Origin: Aptenodytes patagonicus
Taxonomy: Eukaryota > Chordata > Aves > Sphenisciformes > Spheniscidae
Direction of reading: 5' to 3'
Assembly: GCF_965638725.1 (NCBI RefSeq)
Contig: NC_134950.1
Location: forward strand, 168,916,853 to 168,980,852
Length of the DNA stretch: 64,000 nucleotides
A program made the position numbers and the translations under genes. Below the pieces are notes generated by a model that worked only from the letters and a program-made list of their open reading frames with translations, searched no databases and had not been told where the DNA came from. Below, piece after piece: positions 9,600-22,700 of this stretch; position 1 is the first letter of the stretch; every line of letters starts with the position of its first letter.

Positions 9600-12500
9600 C
9601 CCAGGACTTCACCCCCCCCCCCTGCAGATGGGTTTCGGAGCTGTAAGCGGAGACGCGTGGGGATTGAGGTGGCATTTGTTGAGCGAGGCCACCCTGTCCC
9701 ATGGGAGCAGCCGGCTCGGAACTGGGCTCAGAGGGGAGAGGATGAGGGGAGAAACCCAATACCCCTCTTGGCTCGCTCGTGGCTTAATTTAGAGCATGGG
9801 GGCTCTGCTAGAGTGTTTTTTCCATTTAAAGCCGAACCTCATTCCTTTTGCCATGCACGGGGCGAGGGCCCTGCGGCTTGCAGGGCAGTAGCAGCTGCTG
9901 GCTGCGGCTGCCGGGGACGCTGGCAAAGCTGTTTCCAGCCTAGTTCCCCTTTGCCACCAGCTTCCTCCCCACTTCACCCACATGAAGGACTGAAAATCTG
10001 TCTCCTCCTCGCTCCTCTGTCCCGCCTTGGAGCCCCAGGGAGAGCGCAAGGCACCCGCAGCCCCGATCTACGGTTCTAAATTGGAGCCGTGACAGTGGGA
10101 TCGGCTTTGACCTGCTGGCTGATCCTCTGCCACTTGGCCGAGCAGAGCCCAGGGCAGGGAGAGCTTGCCTGTGTCGATACTGCCTATAGTTAACCACGCT
10201 AATGCAACTTAATTCATGTTACGGCCAGTTTGGAAAGCTGCACTCTTGCGATGTCCGCTCTTCGCAGGTAGACGCCTTGCAACAGGCCGAAAGGAAAACG
10301 ATGACAATTCATCAAAGGTCATTTATTCCCAGCGGTTCAGCTGTACTTTTAAAATTGGATGCATCCGTCAGGCACTTTCTGGCTGCTTCGTGGAAGCGCT
10401 CTGCCCAGCTCCAGGGTAGGAGACAACCTTTGGCTCGGCCCAAGTGTTTGGAGGACTCGTATTCTTAGCATACGTTGGCTAAAAGCTGGCCAAATCCTAA
10501 CGCGGAGCGTCCATAGCCTTAAACACTTGCAGCAAAATCAACCTTACGCTGTTCTTCGCAGTTTAACTGTATCCACCAGCCTGTGCCAGCGATGCCGGGC
10601 CTTGTCACTGCTAGCTTGTCACCACCATTAGCTACAATGAGAGACTGAAAAAACTCGGAGCTTATCAAAAAGCGGCCTGTGACATGGCTTTACGCTGGAT
10701 GAAGGCTGTCCCAGCGAGGAAATGCTGGGTACTCACACCGCTTTTATCTAGCGAAGAAAGGCGTAACGATGACTGGCTGCAAACTGAAGCCAGAGAAACT
10801 CGGATGAGAATTGAAGCATGGGATTTTTAATGGGTTGGTAATTATCCACAAGGACAAACTTCCAAGGAAAGCAGGGGGTTGGGGAGGTTTCAGATCAAGC
10901 TCAGCTACATCCCTGAAAGAAATGTTGTAGCTCAAACAGCACATCAAGCGTGCTGGAGAGATTCTGTGCCTGAGGACCGGCGTATGGGTTTTTGCAGGCA
11001 GTGAGAAAAATATTTTCACTGTTTTTATTCTGAGTGATGGGTTGGGGGACGTGGGGCTGCTGCAGCCAGCTGAACTAGGGCTGCTGCTTCCAAGATCTGT
11101 CAGGGTTTCTTACATTCAGCAACAAAACGACATGCACTGCAAGAAAATCGGTATCATACCTTGAAAACTGGGAATCAGTTGCTGCAAGAGTCTGCAGCAG
11201 CAGAGATTTCGAACGCAGATCAACTCTGTGGAAGCGCAGAGGGAATTTATTTCAAAACTAAGGTGAAAATTGAGAAGATCTGGACAATTTGGCTTGTGTT
11301 CAGACCTTGCCACTACTCTGTGACAGGAGACAGATTGCACATTTCCATGCGAAACAGTTACTTACAGGTATGGGCTCTCTAGATAAACTATTTTATAGTG
11401 TCTTAGTTCCTTCTTTGTCAAGGCGTGCTTGTGTGTGTGTGGTGTGTGTGTGTGTTTGTGCAGAAAAAAAGAGAAAATGCTTCTGTGCAACCCCAAACAA
11501 GCATATGTTTAAAGAAATGAGTGTTGCAGCACTTGAGAAGAGGTTTGCACCATGTGCTAGCGAGCCATATGTGTTCTGTAACATAGAGCATTCCCAGTTT
11601 CTTATCTGCATTTCATGGGTTGATTCACAGCCACCCCAGGAAGAATTCTGCTGGAGAGCGGTATGATCTTCACTGCTTCATCACGGGACGGGAGACAAAT
11701 GCTGACTGTGTATTAGAAAGGACGGCAGATTGCCTCTCCCGTACTTAAGTGAAAATATTATGGGTTCACACCTCTGTGTAAGCGAAATCAGAATCTCCAG
11801 CGGCAAGCTACCAGCCTGAATTTAGCAGCCACCGCATAGCAAAATCTCCACACCTCTGCCGCAGCTCAGGCAGCTTTTCAAAGGGATCCGCTCACTACCG
11901 CAGGTCCTTAAAATATCTGTCAGAGGTGGGCTGATCAATTTGGTCTGCTCACTCTATCCCATGCTACATAATCATCGAGACGGAGTTGAACAGAAACGAA
12001 CCGCAGCTCACTTGAATGAGACTCTGTCTCTCGAGCAAGGATTTACGATTCCTCGAGTTGTCGGGAGGAGAGGATTGTGGGTTGCAAGATGCCTTTTCCT
12101 CTGATGCTACCAGCAAGGTGAGCAGGAGGAATTTGTCAATGAACCGTTTTGGTCCCGGTTTTTGCGAGAGAGACACTGACAGCTTTGCTGAGCTATAGGC
12201 CAGTGCTGGGGGAGCGGAGCAGGGCTCTTAAGTACAGGGAGGGTTAACTCTCAGGCGCTGAGCTTCTTCTCGACTAGTGGCCTCCTCCATCAGGGACTCC
12301 GTGAGCTGTTTGAAGAGAGACATCTCTGAACCTAAGCAGGAAAAAGACAGGGATGACACCACCCTCACCGCATCTGGAGTAACTCCCGCTCTGCTCTCTT
12401 TTTCACTCTGCCTTATCGCAGGGCAAGTGGAGTCAGGATGCAATCCCTGTTCCGGGGAAGGGAGCAGCAGCTTGCCTGTCCACAAATCCACTTTGCACTG

Positions 12501-12650
12501 GTGGTGGCTGGGGTTAAAGTCTGACAAACTTCACAGTCACAAAAGGAGGCTGACAAAGCAACGCAGAAAAAGAAGAGCTTTCAAGACTTTCAACCGAGAA
12601 ACAAAGCAGCACTATACAAAAATGACTAGCTCTCCATTTGCTTTTAATCC
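9600..12650. other. Intergenic, no gene recognised
   Basis: Between HHATL and the CCDC13 3' end. Open frames are short, overlap on both strands and match no family I recognise. A (GT)n tract lies near 11429-11460. The right end probably contains the CCDC13 3' UTR. Confidence 0.5.
11429..11460. repeat. (GT)n microsatellite
   Basis: Interrupted run of GT dinucleotides, about 32 bp, with a single GG interruption. Confidence 0.9.
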
Positions 12651-13596
12651 CCAAGGCTAGCTCTCTGCTGGCAGGCTGCATGTTAATGCCTTATTAGCTT
12701 GCGCTTGGTATTCTCACCATGCTGCAAGAGAAAAGGACAGAGATGCAAGGGTTTTCAGCATCTCCAAAAGTCCCGTCGCTACCGCAGTGAGGACCTGCCT
12801 GTGTTTTGTTAGCATTTCTTCCTAGCGAGAACAAGCCCTGCCTGAGGGATGAATGCAGAGACCCAGGAATAGGGAATTCATAGCCTGGATGGCAAGTTTC
12901 GCATGGAATGAGCTGAACGTACGGTGGGTCTGACTGACTGCAGGGGCAATCTGCACAGTCTACCTTTTCAGTGGAAACTCCACCGAGTTTCAGAAAACTC
13001 TGCTTGGCAGCAGAGTTCAATGCAAAGAAACAGGTCGGAATGGTGAGTGGAGCCCCCCCCGCAGAGTTCACTTGCAGATATTCACAGGCCAGGCTAATCC
13101 ACTCCCTCAGCACTTAAGTACTACAGAAAGCCTGAGACAGACAGGTATCGGTGTGCTGATAAAAACAGAACTCAGTTTGTTCCTGGCACGATTTTGGAAG
13201 GGGGCTGGCATAACTTTTGTATAGCAAATTCCTTCATGAGCTGATAAAGGCAGCAGCATATTGAATATCGAGGCCTCTTGAGGAAAATTCTATTGAAACT
13301 AGGGAGGGTTTGCCCAAAATCACACTGCAGAATTGCAGCTTCCTAAACTGCACCAACTTATGGCATGTGCAGTCTGAGAGCCAGCTGCTGGCTAACTCGT
13401 ACAGACAGAATTTGCTGACATGCAATACCTTCACCCTTTTTGTATTTCATCTCCATTTCTCATCCTCTTCTGCAAATGCTAAAGAAATGACATGATCCAA
13501 GGCTGCAAAACGGCACTGCCACTGCATTTCAATTCATGGGCACGATGCCTGGGCTCTCTCCCTGCTTTGCAGTCCAAAGGACTCTGAATATCTTGC

Positions 13597-13756
13597 TTAA
13601 CTCTTCTCTTGTTTCTGCTGCCGAATGGCCTGTACAAAGATATCCTTCACTTGGTCCATTGTGTCTTGATACAGTTTAAAGTCTTCCTCTTTCTTTCTCA
13701 CAGTAGTCTCCAAAGCGGCCTTCAGAGCTTCGTTCTCATCCAGCTGGATCACAAGC
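13597..13756 (-). CDS. CCDC13: CCDC13 coding exon 15 (stop codon)
   Basis: 160 bp encoding [20 protein letters not shown], then [16 protein letters not shown] and the terminus [10 protein letters not shown], ending in TAA at 13599-13597. It matches the conserved family C-terminus. Confidence 0.95.
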
Positions 13757-16700
13757 CTATGAGGAAACAAAAGGAAAACTTTCATGTGAGCTGTGGAGCT
13801 TCAAAGCAAATTAGAACAGCTCTGGGGAAGAAAACACTGAAACGCATGCTCTCTGGTAATTTTATGACAGGCGTGAGAAAGAGCAGACTTAACACTTGTT
13901 CCTTCTCTCTGAGATAGAAAAGAGTATTAGATGACCAAGATACTTTTCAAATCTGTTTTGTTAAAGATTATAATTTTATTTTCATTAGTAAGTTTGCAAT
14001 CAACGCATAAGGAAAGAAAAAAAAAAAGGTGTCTTCCTTGTATGTGTTTTGTGTTGCTTAACATTTGCGTTAGCTTAACATTTCTGGGTATCTGTATAAT
14101 TATTAGGAAATTTGTGTAAGAGTGACATAGACAAGCTCAAACCAGAGGATCTGTGATTTCTACAGAGTTTGCTAGATTTTGTCTTCTGAGGAGCGGGTGC
14201 AGGTAATATCACTGCTAAGAGGACAGCAATGAATTTTAGCTCTTGCGAGTAACACAGCGTGGAAGAAGGGAAACCATACCTTGTGCTCAGCTCCTCTATC
14301 TGCGATTCCAGAGGCAACTTGGAAAGCTGGGCTGCAGAGAGCTCCTTCCTATCACTCACATTCGAGGTGAGTCTTGAGTGACTTGCAGACTGGCCTGTAG
14401 ATTTAATCACAAAATGGAGTTTTAGTAAAACAAGCAACCATTTTCTCTTAGTAGCACACAGAGTAAATCTCAGGAAACGGTGAATAAATACTAAGGAATC
14501 TGTTAAGTTCTATGCATACCCATGAAGATACTGCAAATATATAGGACAGACTTTTATTTTAGTCTCCTTTCAGCAAAATGAAAACATGATGAGTTTGCAT
14601 TTCTGGGCTAAATGCAGCAATATGTGTGCCTACCTATTTAGAGAAAAAAAAAAAAGTCCAAAATATTTAAGTGGCCAAAACAATAGGTGATAGAAACAGT
14701 TGAAAAGGATTATTTTGATGTTTATCTTGTCATTGTGCTTCACTTAACATTATGGCAACTCTTGCTTCCTGAATGCCTGTGATAATGCTTGTGCATGGCA
14801 CACACTGAAACAGCTTTTGTAAAGCTGTTAAGCACTTTGCTTTATTGTGTTTAACCTATGTTGTGTTTATGCTGAGGATCACTTAAACATGTACTTCAAA
14901 CTAAGGTTCTAAATCAGGAACGCTTTCCTAAATAAAGGCCTACCCAAAACATGCAGCATTGCTCCTGTCATTTCAGAGGGACACAAAAGCTTTTTTCAGG
15001 GTTATAGAGAAAATATAATTCACATTTACTACTGGGACTGGAAAAGCAAAAAGCTGTGACCGACCAGTGAGTCCCTACAATGGAAGAAGACTCAGAGAAG
15101 ACAGGCAAGTATGATGTGCTCAAGAAGCTCAGAAAGGAATGTAGGAAGTGACCACAGCTATTGTAGAAGATGCTGAACTTATCCCAACACCAAGGGGACT
15201 GGAGGGTGGTCTTTGCTGTAGATGAACAGCTGAATCAGTTGAGTAAATGTAAATGGCCTTCTCTAAAATAATCAATGGAAAGTACTACCTACCTTGAGCC
15301 AGCTAGACCTACATGAGGGAAGTGTATATGTGGTTCGGCCCAACATAGAGTATAAAAATCAAACAGCCAGCAAAATGAACTTTGAGGAGAACAGGTTTGA
15401 CCTGGCTTCAACCCATGTATTCCTTTCCGGCAACTGGGGACACCCAGCATCGTGACAGTGAACATCGAGGCTGGTAATAGGAATCATATTTGTGTTGTGA
15501 TTCAACTGTACATTGCAATTGCTATATTGTGCTTGTGTTGTGATTTCACTACATTGCTGTATCACTTTTCCAAATTAGAATCCCACATAACATCAAATAT
15601 CTTCAAATAAGTAAATTTGGTGTTAAACTACTAAATCCTCCTCGTGTGGAATATCTAAAAGAACCTGGTCAGGGAGTATTGGACTCTGACAAAAACACAC
15701 GAGAAGAAAAGGCTATGTTGTATAACCAAGAAATGCTTTTGATCTTGAGATTGTGTTTTACAGGACTGAGGAAAACCTGCTGTTACTTACCTATTCTCCT
15801 TTGGGATTATTCTTTGCTAATTAGAAATTTGGATAAGACAGAAAAAAACCAAAAAGCATGAATAATTTTAAAACACAACTGGGTTGTTTCTAGCTACTCA
15901 GCATCATTATCTACTTCCCTTGAATTGAAGAGACTAGAAACATTAGATTAGCAATTAGATCAGCTCTCTCCAATTTTGCACTTTCAGAAAGAAAAGAAAA
16001 TATTATGTTAATTAGCGGGTTCTCTAGTCTCTATTTTATATTCAAGCTTTTCATTCCTTCTTATTTCCTCAACTATCTGGCATGAAAGCATTTAGATAAC
16101 CTACATGCTCTGCTGAAGAGGTATATTACAGACTTGTAGACTCGTTTCTTGTACAAACTCCAGAGAGTTTTGGCACATCACAAGGGGCTGAGCTGTCTTC
16201 ACAGAAGGGTGGTGAAATAGATTGTTACCTACTCATCTTACGGACTTAGGGAGGATTTCTTCTTATTAGTCTTACTGCCAATCCTTTCCTACATTTGCTT
16301 TTAGTCCTTAAGCAGACAAGACTAATTAACTAAGTACTTAGTAAGAAGGAACCTGTCACACTGGTAAGAACGCCCTGCTTCCTCTGGCTATCAAATGCCA
16401 ATCTCCCGGAGGTGAGTTACCAAACCATTACTACAGCACAACAACTTGACCAAAATGGCTCAGGACCTGGAGAGTTTATCACTGTATCTCTCTTTGAGGT
16501 TGCAAGGGAAATCTAAGGGGAGCACATGTATGATAACAGAACAACACATCAACACTTTACACTACCAGGTTGTAGAAAAGTCTAAGTGCTCAAAAATTCA
16601 GTTAAACTATCCTCTAGAAGACAGCACCAAAATGCTCCCATACTATTTAAGGCATGGAGTCAGTAAAAAGTGTACCATTGAGAGCTGTATTCCCACAACT

Positions 16701-19700
16701 CTCACCTGGCTACTACCTGTCCCTACACACCCCCTGATTTCTTCCTCTGGGCACCTGCAGAACGGTACTGAAGGCTCCAAGACCTCTCACCTCCAAACCC
16801 CCCTGGGAATCACAAAGGGCATCCCACGATACCACTCCTGTGAGGCCCAGCACTGCTCTCTTATCAGGATGAATGTCCTATATCCTAAAGGCCAAAAGCT
16901 GCAGCACTTTGTTTCTGAGCACTAGGTTGCTATTAGGATCTAACTTTTTCTGCTGTCAGGCTCTCGGTTAATACAGGTAAGACAGCTCTGAAAATCAGCG
17001 CTCGCAGAAAAACACGAGTCAGTGTTGGCTGGAGCCCTTTCTAAGGACACAACAGTTCTGCTCTAAGGAACGGATCCGTATTTTACAGAGCTGTTTGAAG
17101 CAATCATTCAGTCCCCATTCAGGATAAAGACTCCTCTGAATCCTGTTCCCGTATACCCAATTCTCTCTATATGCTGGATGGGTGAATGGCAGTGCTTCCC
17201 TTGAGGTCCTGAACACCATGTAGATGTTACACTGGAGACCCTAGCTCTCCTGTATGAATCAAGATCATAGCGAACAACGACGTGATTTCTTGCATCACGG
17301 TCCTGCTCCAGAGAGAACTTATTGTCAAACATGCATATGACCAAGAGCACTACGACAGGAGATGCAAAGAAATGCAATGCATTTACAGTAGCGTTTCTTA
17401 CCTCGGTCTGACCCACGCCTAAGGAGAAACAAGACACCAGTGCAGGTGGAAAAGGAGGTGACTGCTTATACAGGTCATAGTGCTCAGTACAGGTCAGTTC
17501 TAAGGTGATGCGGTAGCGTTAGTACACACCGTAGTGCTGGATGGAGTCACGATGGAAAGCCACGCCATGCATCTGCTGAGCTGCAGGGCAGTCCCACCAC
17601 GGCCCAAGATCATGTGTTTCAGTGTGGGGCAGGCCAAGAGCTTGTACAAGGTCTCTGATGAGGCTTGTGACCTCTAATCACCGTAATTCAGGCTGACGGC
17701 ATCCTAGTATTTGCCAAATTGAAATTCCTATTCCTACTGTTCATATCCTGGCATTTAAAGTCTTTTTACTTTATGAAAATACATATAAAAAGGGAAACCA
17801 CTGGAAAAGTTTCCTTAAGAATATGTGCCATTTTATTGGTTTAGATGCTTTACAGAATCAGGGTCCTTAAGCAATAAAAGGATCTGATCAGGGAAATAAA
17901 AATTTAACATCCGCCATGAATTCTTCTCCTTTAACTATGCTAGTGAGGCTTTCATATTTATAGCAGGAGATTATCATGTTCATGGGATAATAAATTACAC
18001 CAGATCTAATTACTTCATCACCAGCAATAGTTTTTCATAGACACTGACAGGCCTTAAATTGGGATGCGTCCTTTAATTCTGCTCTTAACCTTCAGATGAA
18101 TCTCTCAGGCAGAAGTGCAAAGGGAACACAGCAGTGGGCATGGTGGCAACACACAGCAGCGTCAAGTTTTTACTGTAGACTGTCATCCCATGAAAACAAC
18201 ATATTGCAAAAGTCCTGGTCCCACTTAAATCTGTGGCAAAATCCTCTTGAATTAAGCGGGGCCAGGATTTCACCTTCCATATCGGTCCACTGGTCTGAGT
18301 AGGTCCAAATCTCCGTGTGTAAGGTCAAGCACTTGTGTAGGTTTGATAGATAAGAGTCCAAATGTTGTTGCTATTAACCACAGAGGTGGGACGGGGGACA
18401 TAGTTGTAGATAAGTGCTCCACCTCACCTGTTTTGCTCCTCAGGGGAGGTTTCTGTGTACTTGTGTTCCTCCCCGGATCCATCTGCAGTTTTTCAAGCTG
18501 CTGTTCCAAAATGACACATCGACGCCGCTCTTCCTGAAGCCTCTTCTCAGCTTCCAGGACTTTATCGCTGCCTTCCTCCACCCTGATAGGCAAAAAAAGG
18601 TAGTTCAGCTTATGTATATCATGACTATTAAGGATCAGTCAGTCTTGATACGGAATCCTGCTTCATGCTGCATAGCTCCCAACAGAAGGAAAAGGAGAAT
18701 CTTCCATGCATCCAAAGGCAGAAATCCTAGTGCAATTGTTCCAGATGACATCCTCAAAATTTGCAAAACAGAATTAACTAATGAGTACAGTTGGAAATAA
18801 TGGGTTCATTAATGGAGGTTGCCTGGATCCCTTAACGCTGGCTACTTGTGTGAATTTACCACTCAGATAGGCAGGCAAGCTGCAGATTGCTGAGGAGAGA
18901 TCTTTTATTACAAGAATAATAAAATGCATTTTTTTAAAACACACTGGGAAAATTTGGAAGGAAAATTGTTTATAAAAACACTGCCTAGCATTTAGCTGTT
19001 TTGCGTCAGTTATCTGCAAGTAAGAAAAGAAACTTGATGTTACTTTTAATAAACTTGGCCATTAGACAGCGAGTGGAAAAGAAAGTGACGGTTCACTCTG
19101 CAGTACAGAACGGAAGAGCAAACTGCCTCTCTATTCACCCCACACAACATCTTAGAAATTTAACTACAAAAATCTGATGTGCGCCCACAGATGCAGTCAG
19201 TGATGCATCTCGTGTGGGGCAGCGCCCGATACCTAATGATTTAAAGGAGTTTAAAGCTAGAGAGAAACCTGAATTGACTCACTGTATTGTATAGTGCAGA
19301 ATAAAAGAATGTCCATCTTGACCCCACGGGTGACAGCTGATTACTCCCTGAATCAAGAGACTTGATTAGTCTTATTTCCCTCCTAGCTGGCATAACTAAA
19401 AAAATATTACAACTATAATAAAATTATATCACTGTCTTAAAAATCTAGCTACAGGCGAGACTCTGACCTCCTGTGGCAGTGAATTACCAGGCTGGTGACA
19501 TGCTATGAGAAATTATATTTATCTCAGTGGTTCTGAATTCACTAAATTTTCATTCGACCAGGTGTTCCCCTAGCATCCACATTAGACAAACAGCGGAGGA
19601 AAAATGACAAGACTAGTTGATTTTTATTAAATCTTCTGCCAATATGAATAACTTAAACTAAAATGTTCCTCTAGCTCTTCCCCTTCCCCCAGCAGGGCCC

Positions 19701-22700
19701 AATCCTACAAACCGTTTACAACGGACTGTCTTCTGACAGTATATTCTGTTCTGCAGTAAGTGATTGTGAAACACAGCCCTAAATTCTGGCAGCTGCTGTA
19801 GCAAAATCCCGCTCATGTAACCATTCCCAGCGCTCTTCTCTTGACTTAAGCATTATATGTGTTACTTGAGCTTTGCTGACCCACGCTCCAACAGGGGAAG
19901 GGAAGAGGAGGAATACCCGATTTTTTTACATATATTCATGTTGAAATATGACTGGATGCTATATTATCCTGAGGTCTTCCAAGAGTTATTGCACAGAATC
20001 TCACAGAATTTACTTTACCTGCAGGAGCTCTTGATAAATGTGTGATAACTGTGGAGCTGCTGAATCATCAGTCTATGGTACATTTTACAAGCAACTGTGC
20101 ATTTCATTGACTCCGTGTTCTTCATTATCCCATATTTGTGATGGCCCCATTTCAGCTATCACTCACACCTCCATATCCTTATCTAATTGCACAGCTCTAT
20201 TAAAGTCACTGGGCTTACAAACACAAATAAGATTCTCCCAGCGTGTATTTCCAGGAGTTAGCCCTTAAAAGCACCTTTACCACAGTTACAAAAAAATGTA
20301 TTTTTCTGACTGCGATTAATTGTACGGGACAAAAGTTAGACAAGTGAGAAATGATAACTATTGTAAAATAAAGCAAGCAAGCAAGCAGACAGTGTGTATT
20401 GTATTCAAAAGCACACAGACAAAAGTATATCTTCCTACAAGCTGGAACACAGATTTAGGAATCAAACAATATACATCCTGTAACTGGGAAAAAAAGCAGC
20501 AGCTGACAGGTGTCCAAAGAGAAAAGACTTTGCTTTCCCTGCCTTCCTAAAACATAGCTGGCTTTTAACATCATCTTAAATTGAATTGAATAATAGAAGA
20601 AAAAAAAATCACCACTATGCGATTTAAACCAGAAGAAATTAATTTAGAAGAGGACACAGTGAAACTTAAAAGAATGTGAAAAGCTTTTGGAACAGAAGTC
20701 AGATTATAACTATAATTACAGTATTTACTACTGATGAATAATATTGCTGCCTAAATAACACGACGCATATATAAATACATGAATTGTAGTTTTATCTAGG
20801 TGCAACAAGCTTGAAGATGACTCCATTTTTTCTGCCCTTTGTTCCAAAAGAATAATAAAAAAAAAGAATCATCAACTAGGCAGGGAAATGGAGCAGAAAA
20901 AATTTAAAAGCCCCTATTTAAGGAAAGGATCACACTGGCAGCGTATGGTGTACTGTACTGCATGCTATAGACTCTCACACGTCTCAAGCACTCCTTAATT
21001 GCAGCATCCCACAAAGGATACTGGCAGAATCAGCCGCTACCTTTTCTGCAGCACAGTGACCAGTTCCAGGAGCCTGTCTCTTTCCACTTCAGCAGCCTGG
21101 CAGAGAGCCTTGTGCTCTGTGATTTGTGTCTGCAGCACTTTCAAATCCAGGCTGTCAGTGCCAGCAAGCCTAAAAGCAGCAGAAGCGTAGAGAGTCTGTT
21201 TCCCATTTCACAAATGAAAGAAATGAAACAAAGACAGGATTTGAAAAACATATCAAAATACACTTGTCTGAAGACTAAGCCAGAATGCAGAGCCAGGCTC
21301 GCTACCTCCCCCCAGCATCAATCTCTATACTGCAATAAATGGAATAGAAATGTGTGGAAATAAAGCCACCGTCAGTTTCATGAGAAAGGTCTTTTCCTTC
21401 GCAAGGATGCTCTCCCTTCTCATCACCCCCGAAAAAAAAACTTCCACCTCTGATCAGTTCACTGTCACTGACTCTCCTCCCATTGCTACGGCCAAAGTAG
21501 CAAAGAAGCCTATACGTGGATTCTCCAAAGTGCTACGCTATTAAATGGCATGCTATGGATTTTCTCCCACTGAAAGGCTTCAGGCAACATTAGTACAATG
21601 GCAGTTCTCGTGTCTAATATGTGATGAAAGGAAGGGGCAGTTTTCCCATGCATCCCATTGTTATGTACTTCATTACTTCTCCGACCTCTCTGCACAGGAG
21701 TATTCAGGAATATCTCCTTTAGAGCAAAAAGCAGGAGAAATCTTGGTGATTGGGGGTGAAAAGGATAAAATGGGATTTATGGGGTATATAAAGAAGCTGT
21801 TCGTTACAGAAACAAGGCAGACAAGGATAAGGCTTGCCAGCAGCTTGCGGAGCGTGGCAGGAAACATCCCTTGTTTATGATGAAGTTTATATACATACCT
21901 TCCAGGTGTGATGTTATTACTGAGAAGGGAAGGCTTAGTAGCTGCAGACTCTACAAGCGTATGGCCCATCTTGGACACTGTCCTGAGAGGAAGAAAGCTT
22001 TGTTAAGCACTGAGCTCTACAGAGGGCAGTCCTCCAAGAACTCCGGTCATTTTCCAATGTCTGTGTTTATTGCTGCCTTGTAGGGAAGAGACTCCCAGAG
22101 CCTTCTAAGTGGGTATCACACAGGCTCTGCACACACAATAGCTCAGCTTGCTCCCCGGCTCCAAAACACGCTGCAAAAACACCTTGTGTCTCCGTTATGC
22201 AAAAACTATAGCTCAGTTGTTTGATCTCTGTGCTTCTGGGGATACTTTGCTGGCACTCCAGACCAGCACTGTGGCGCTCCATGTCACAGAGTAGCCACAC
22301 AGCAACTCGTGAGCAGGAATAGCTCTCGACCCTGCTTGGCTCAAGCTGAGCACGCAGCCACATAAGCAGCCACTGCTTCTCTGTTTCCTCGCAGACACTG
22401 CCTTGGACCCTTGCACAGAGCACTCTCATCTTACACCTTCACCCACTAGGCTGAAAGACAAGCACAGGTTACTGCGCTTGTTTGATGGTCTTGGCATGTT
22501 GCATGCTTTCCTAACCAAATGAACCCCTGTTCTACAACAAGGTGCACAACTTTTAATTCCAAATGCCTTTTAAAAATATACTTTATATAGTTTTCTGAAC
22601 CCTTCTACTTTGTGGAGACCCTCAGGAAGATCTGTCAGGCTTACTGTTGTAAGAGGAGGAGTCAACTGATAACACTAGAGTATCACTTCCAGTCTGGATG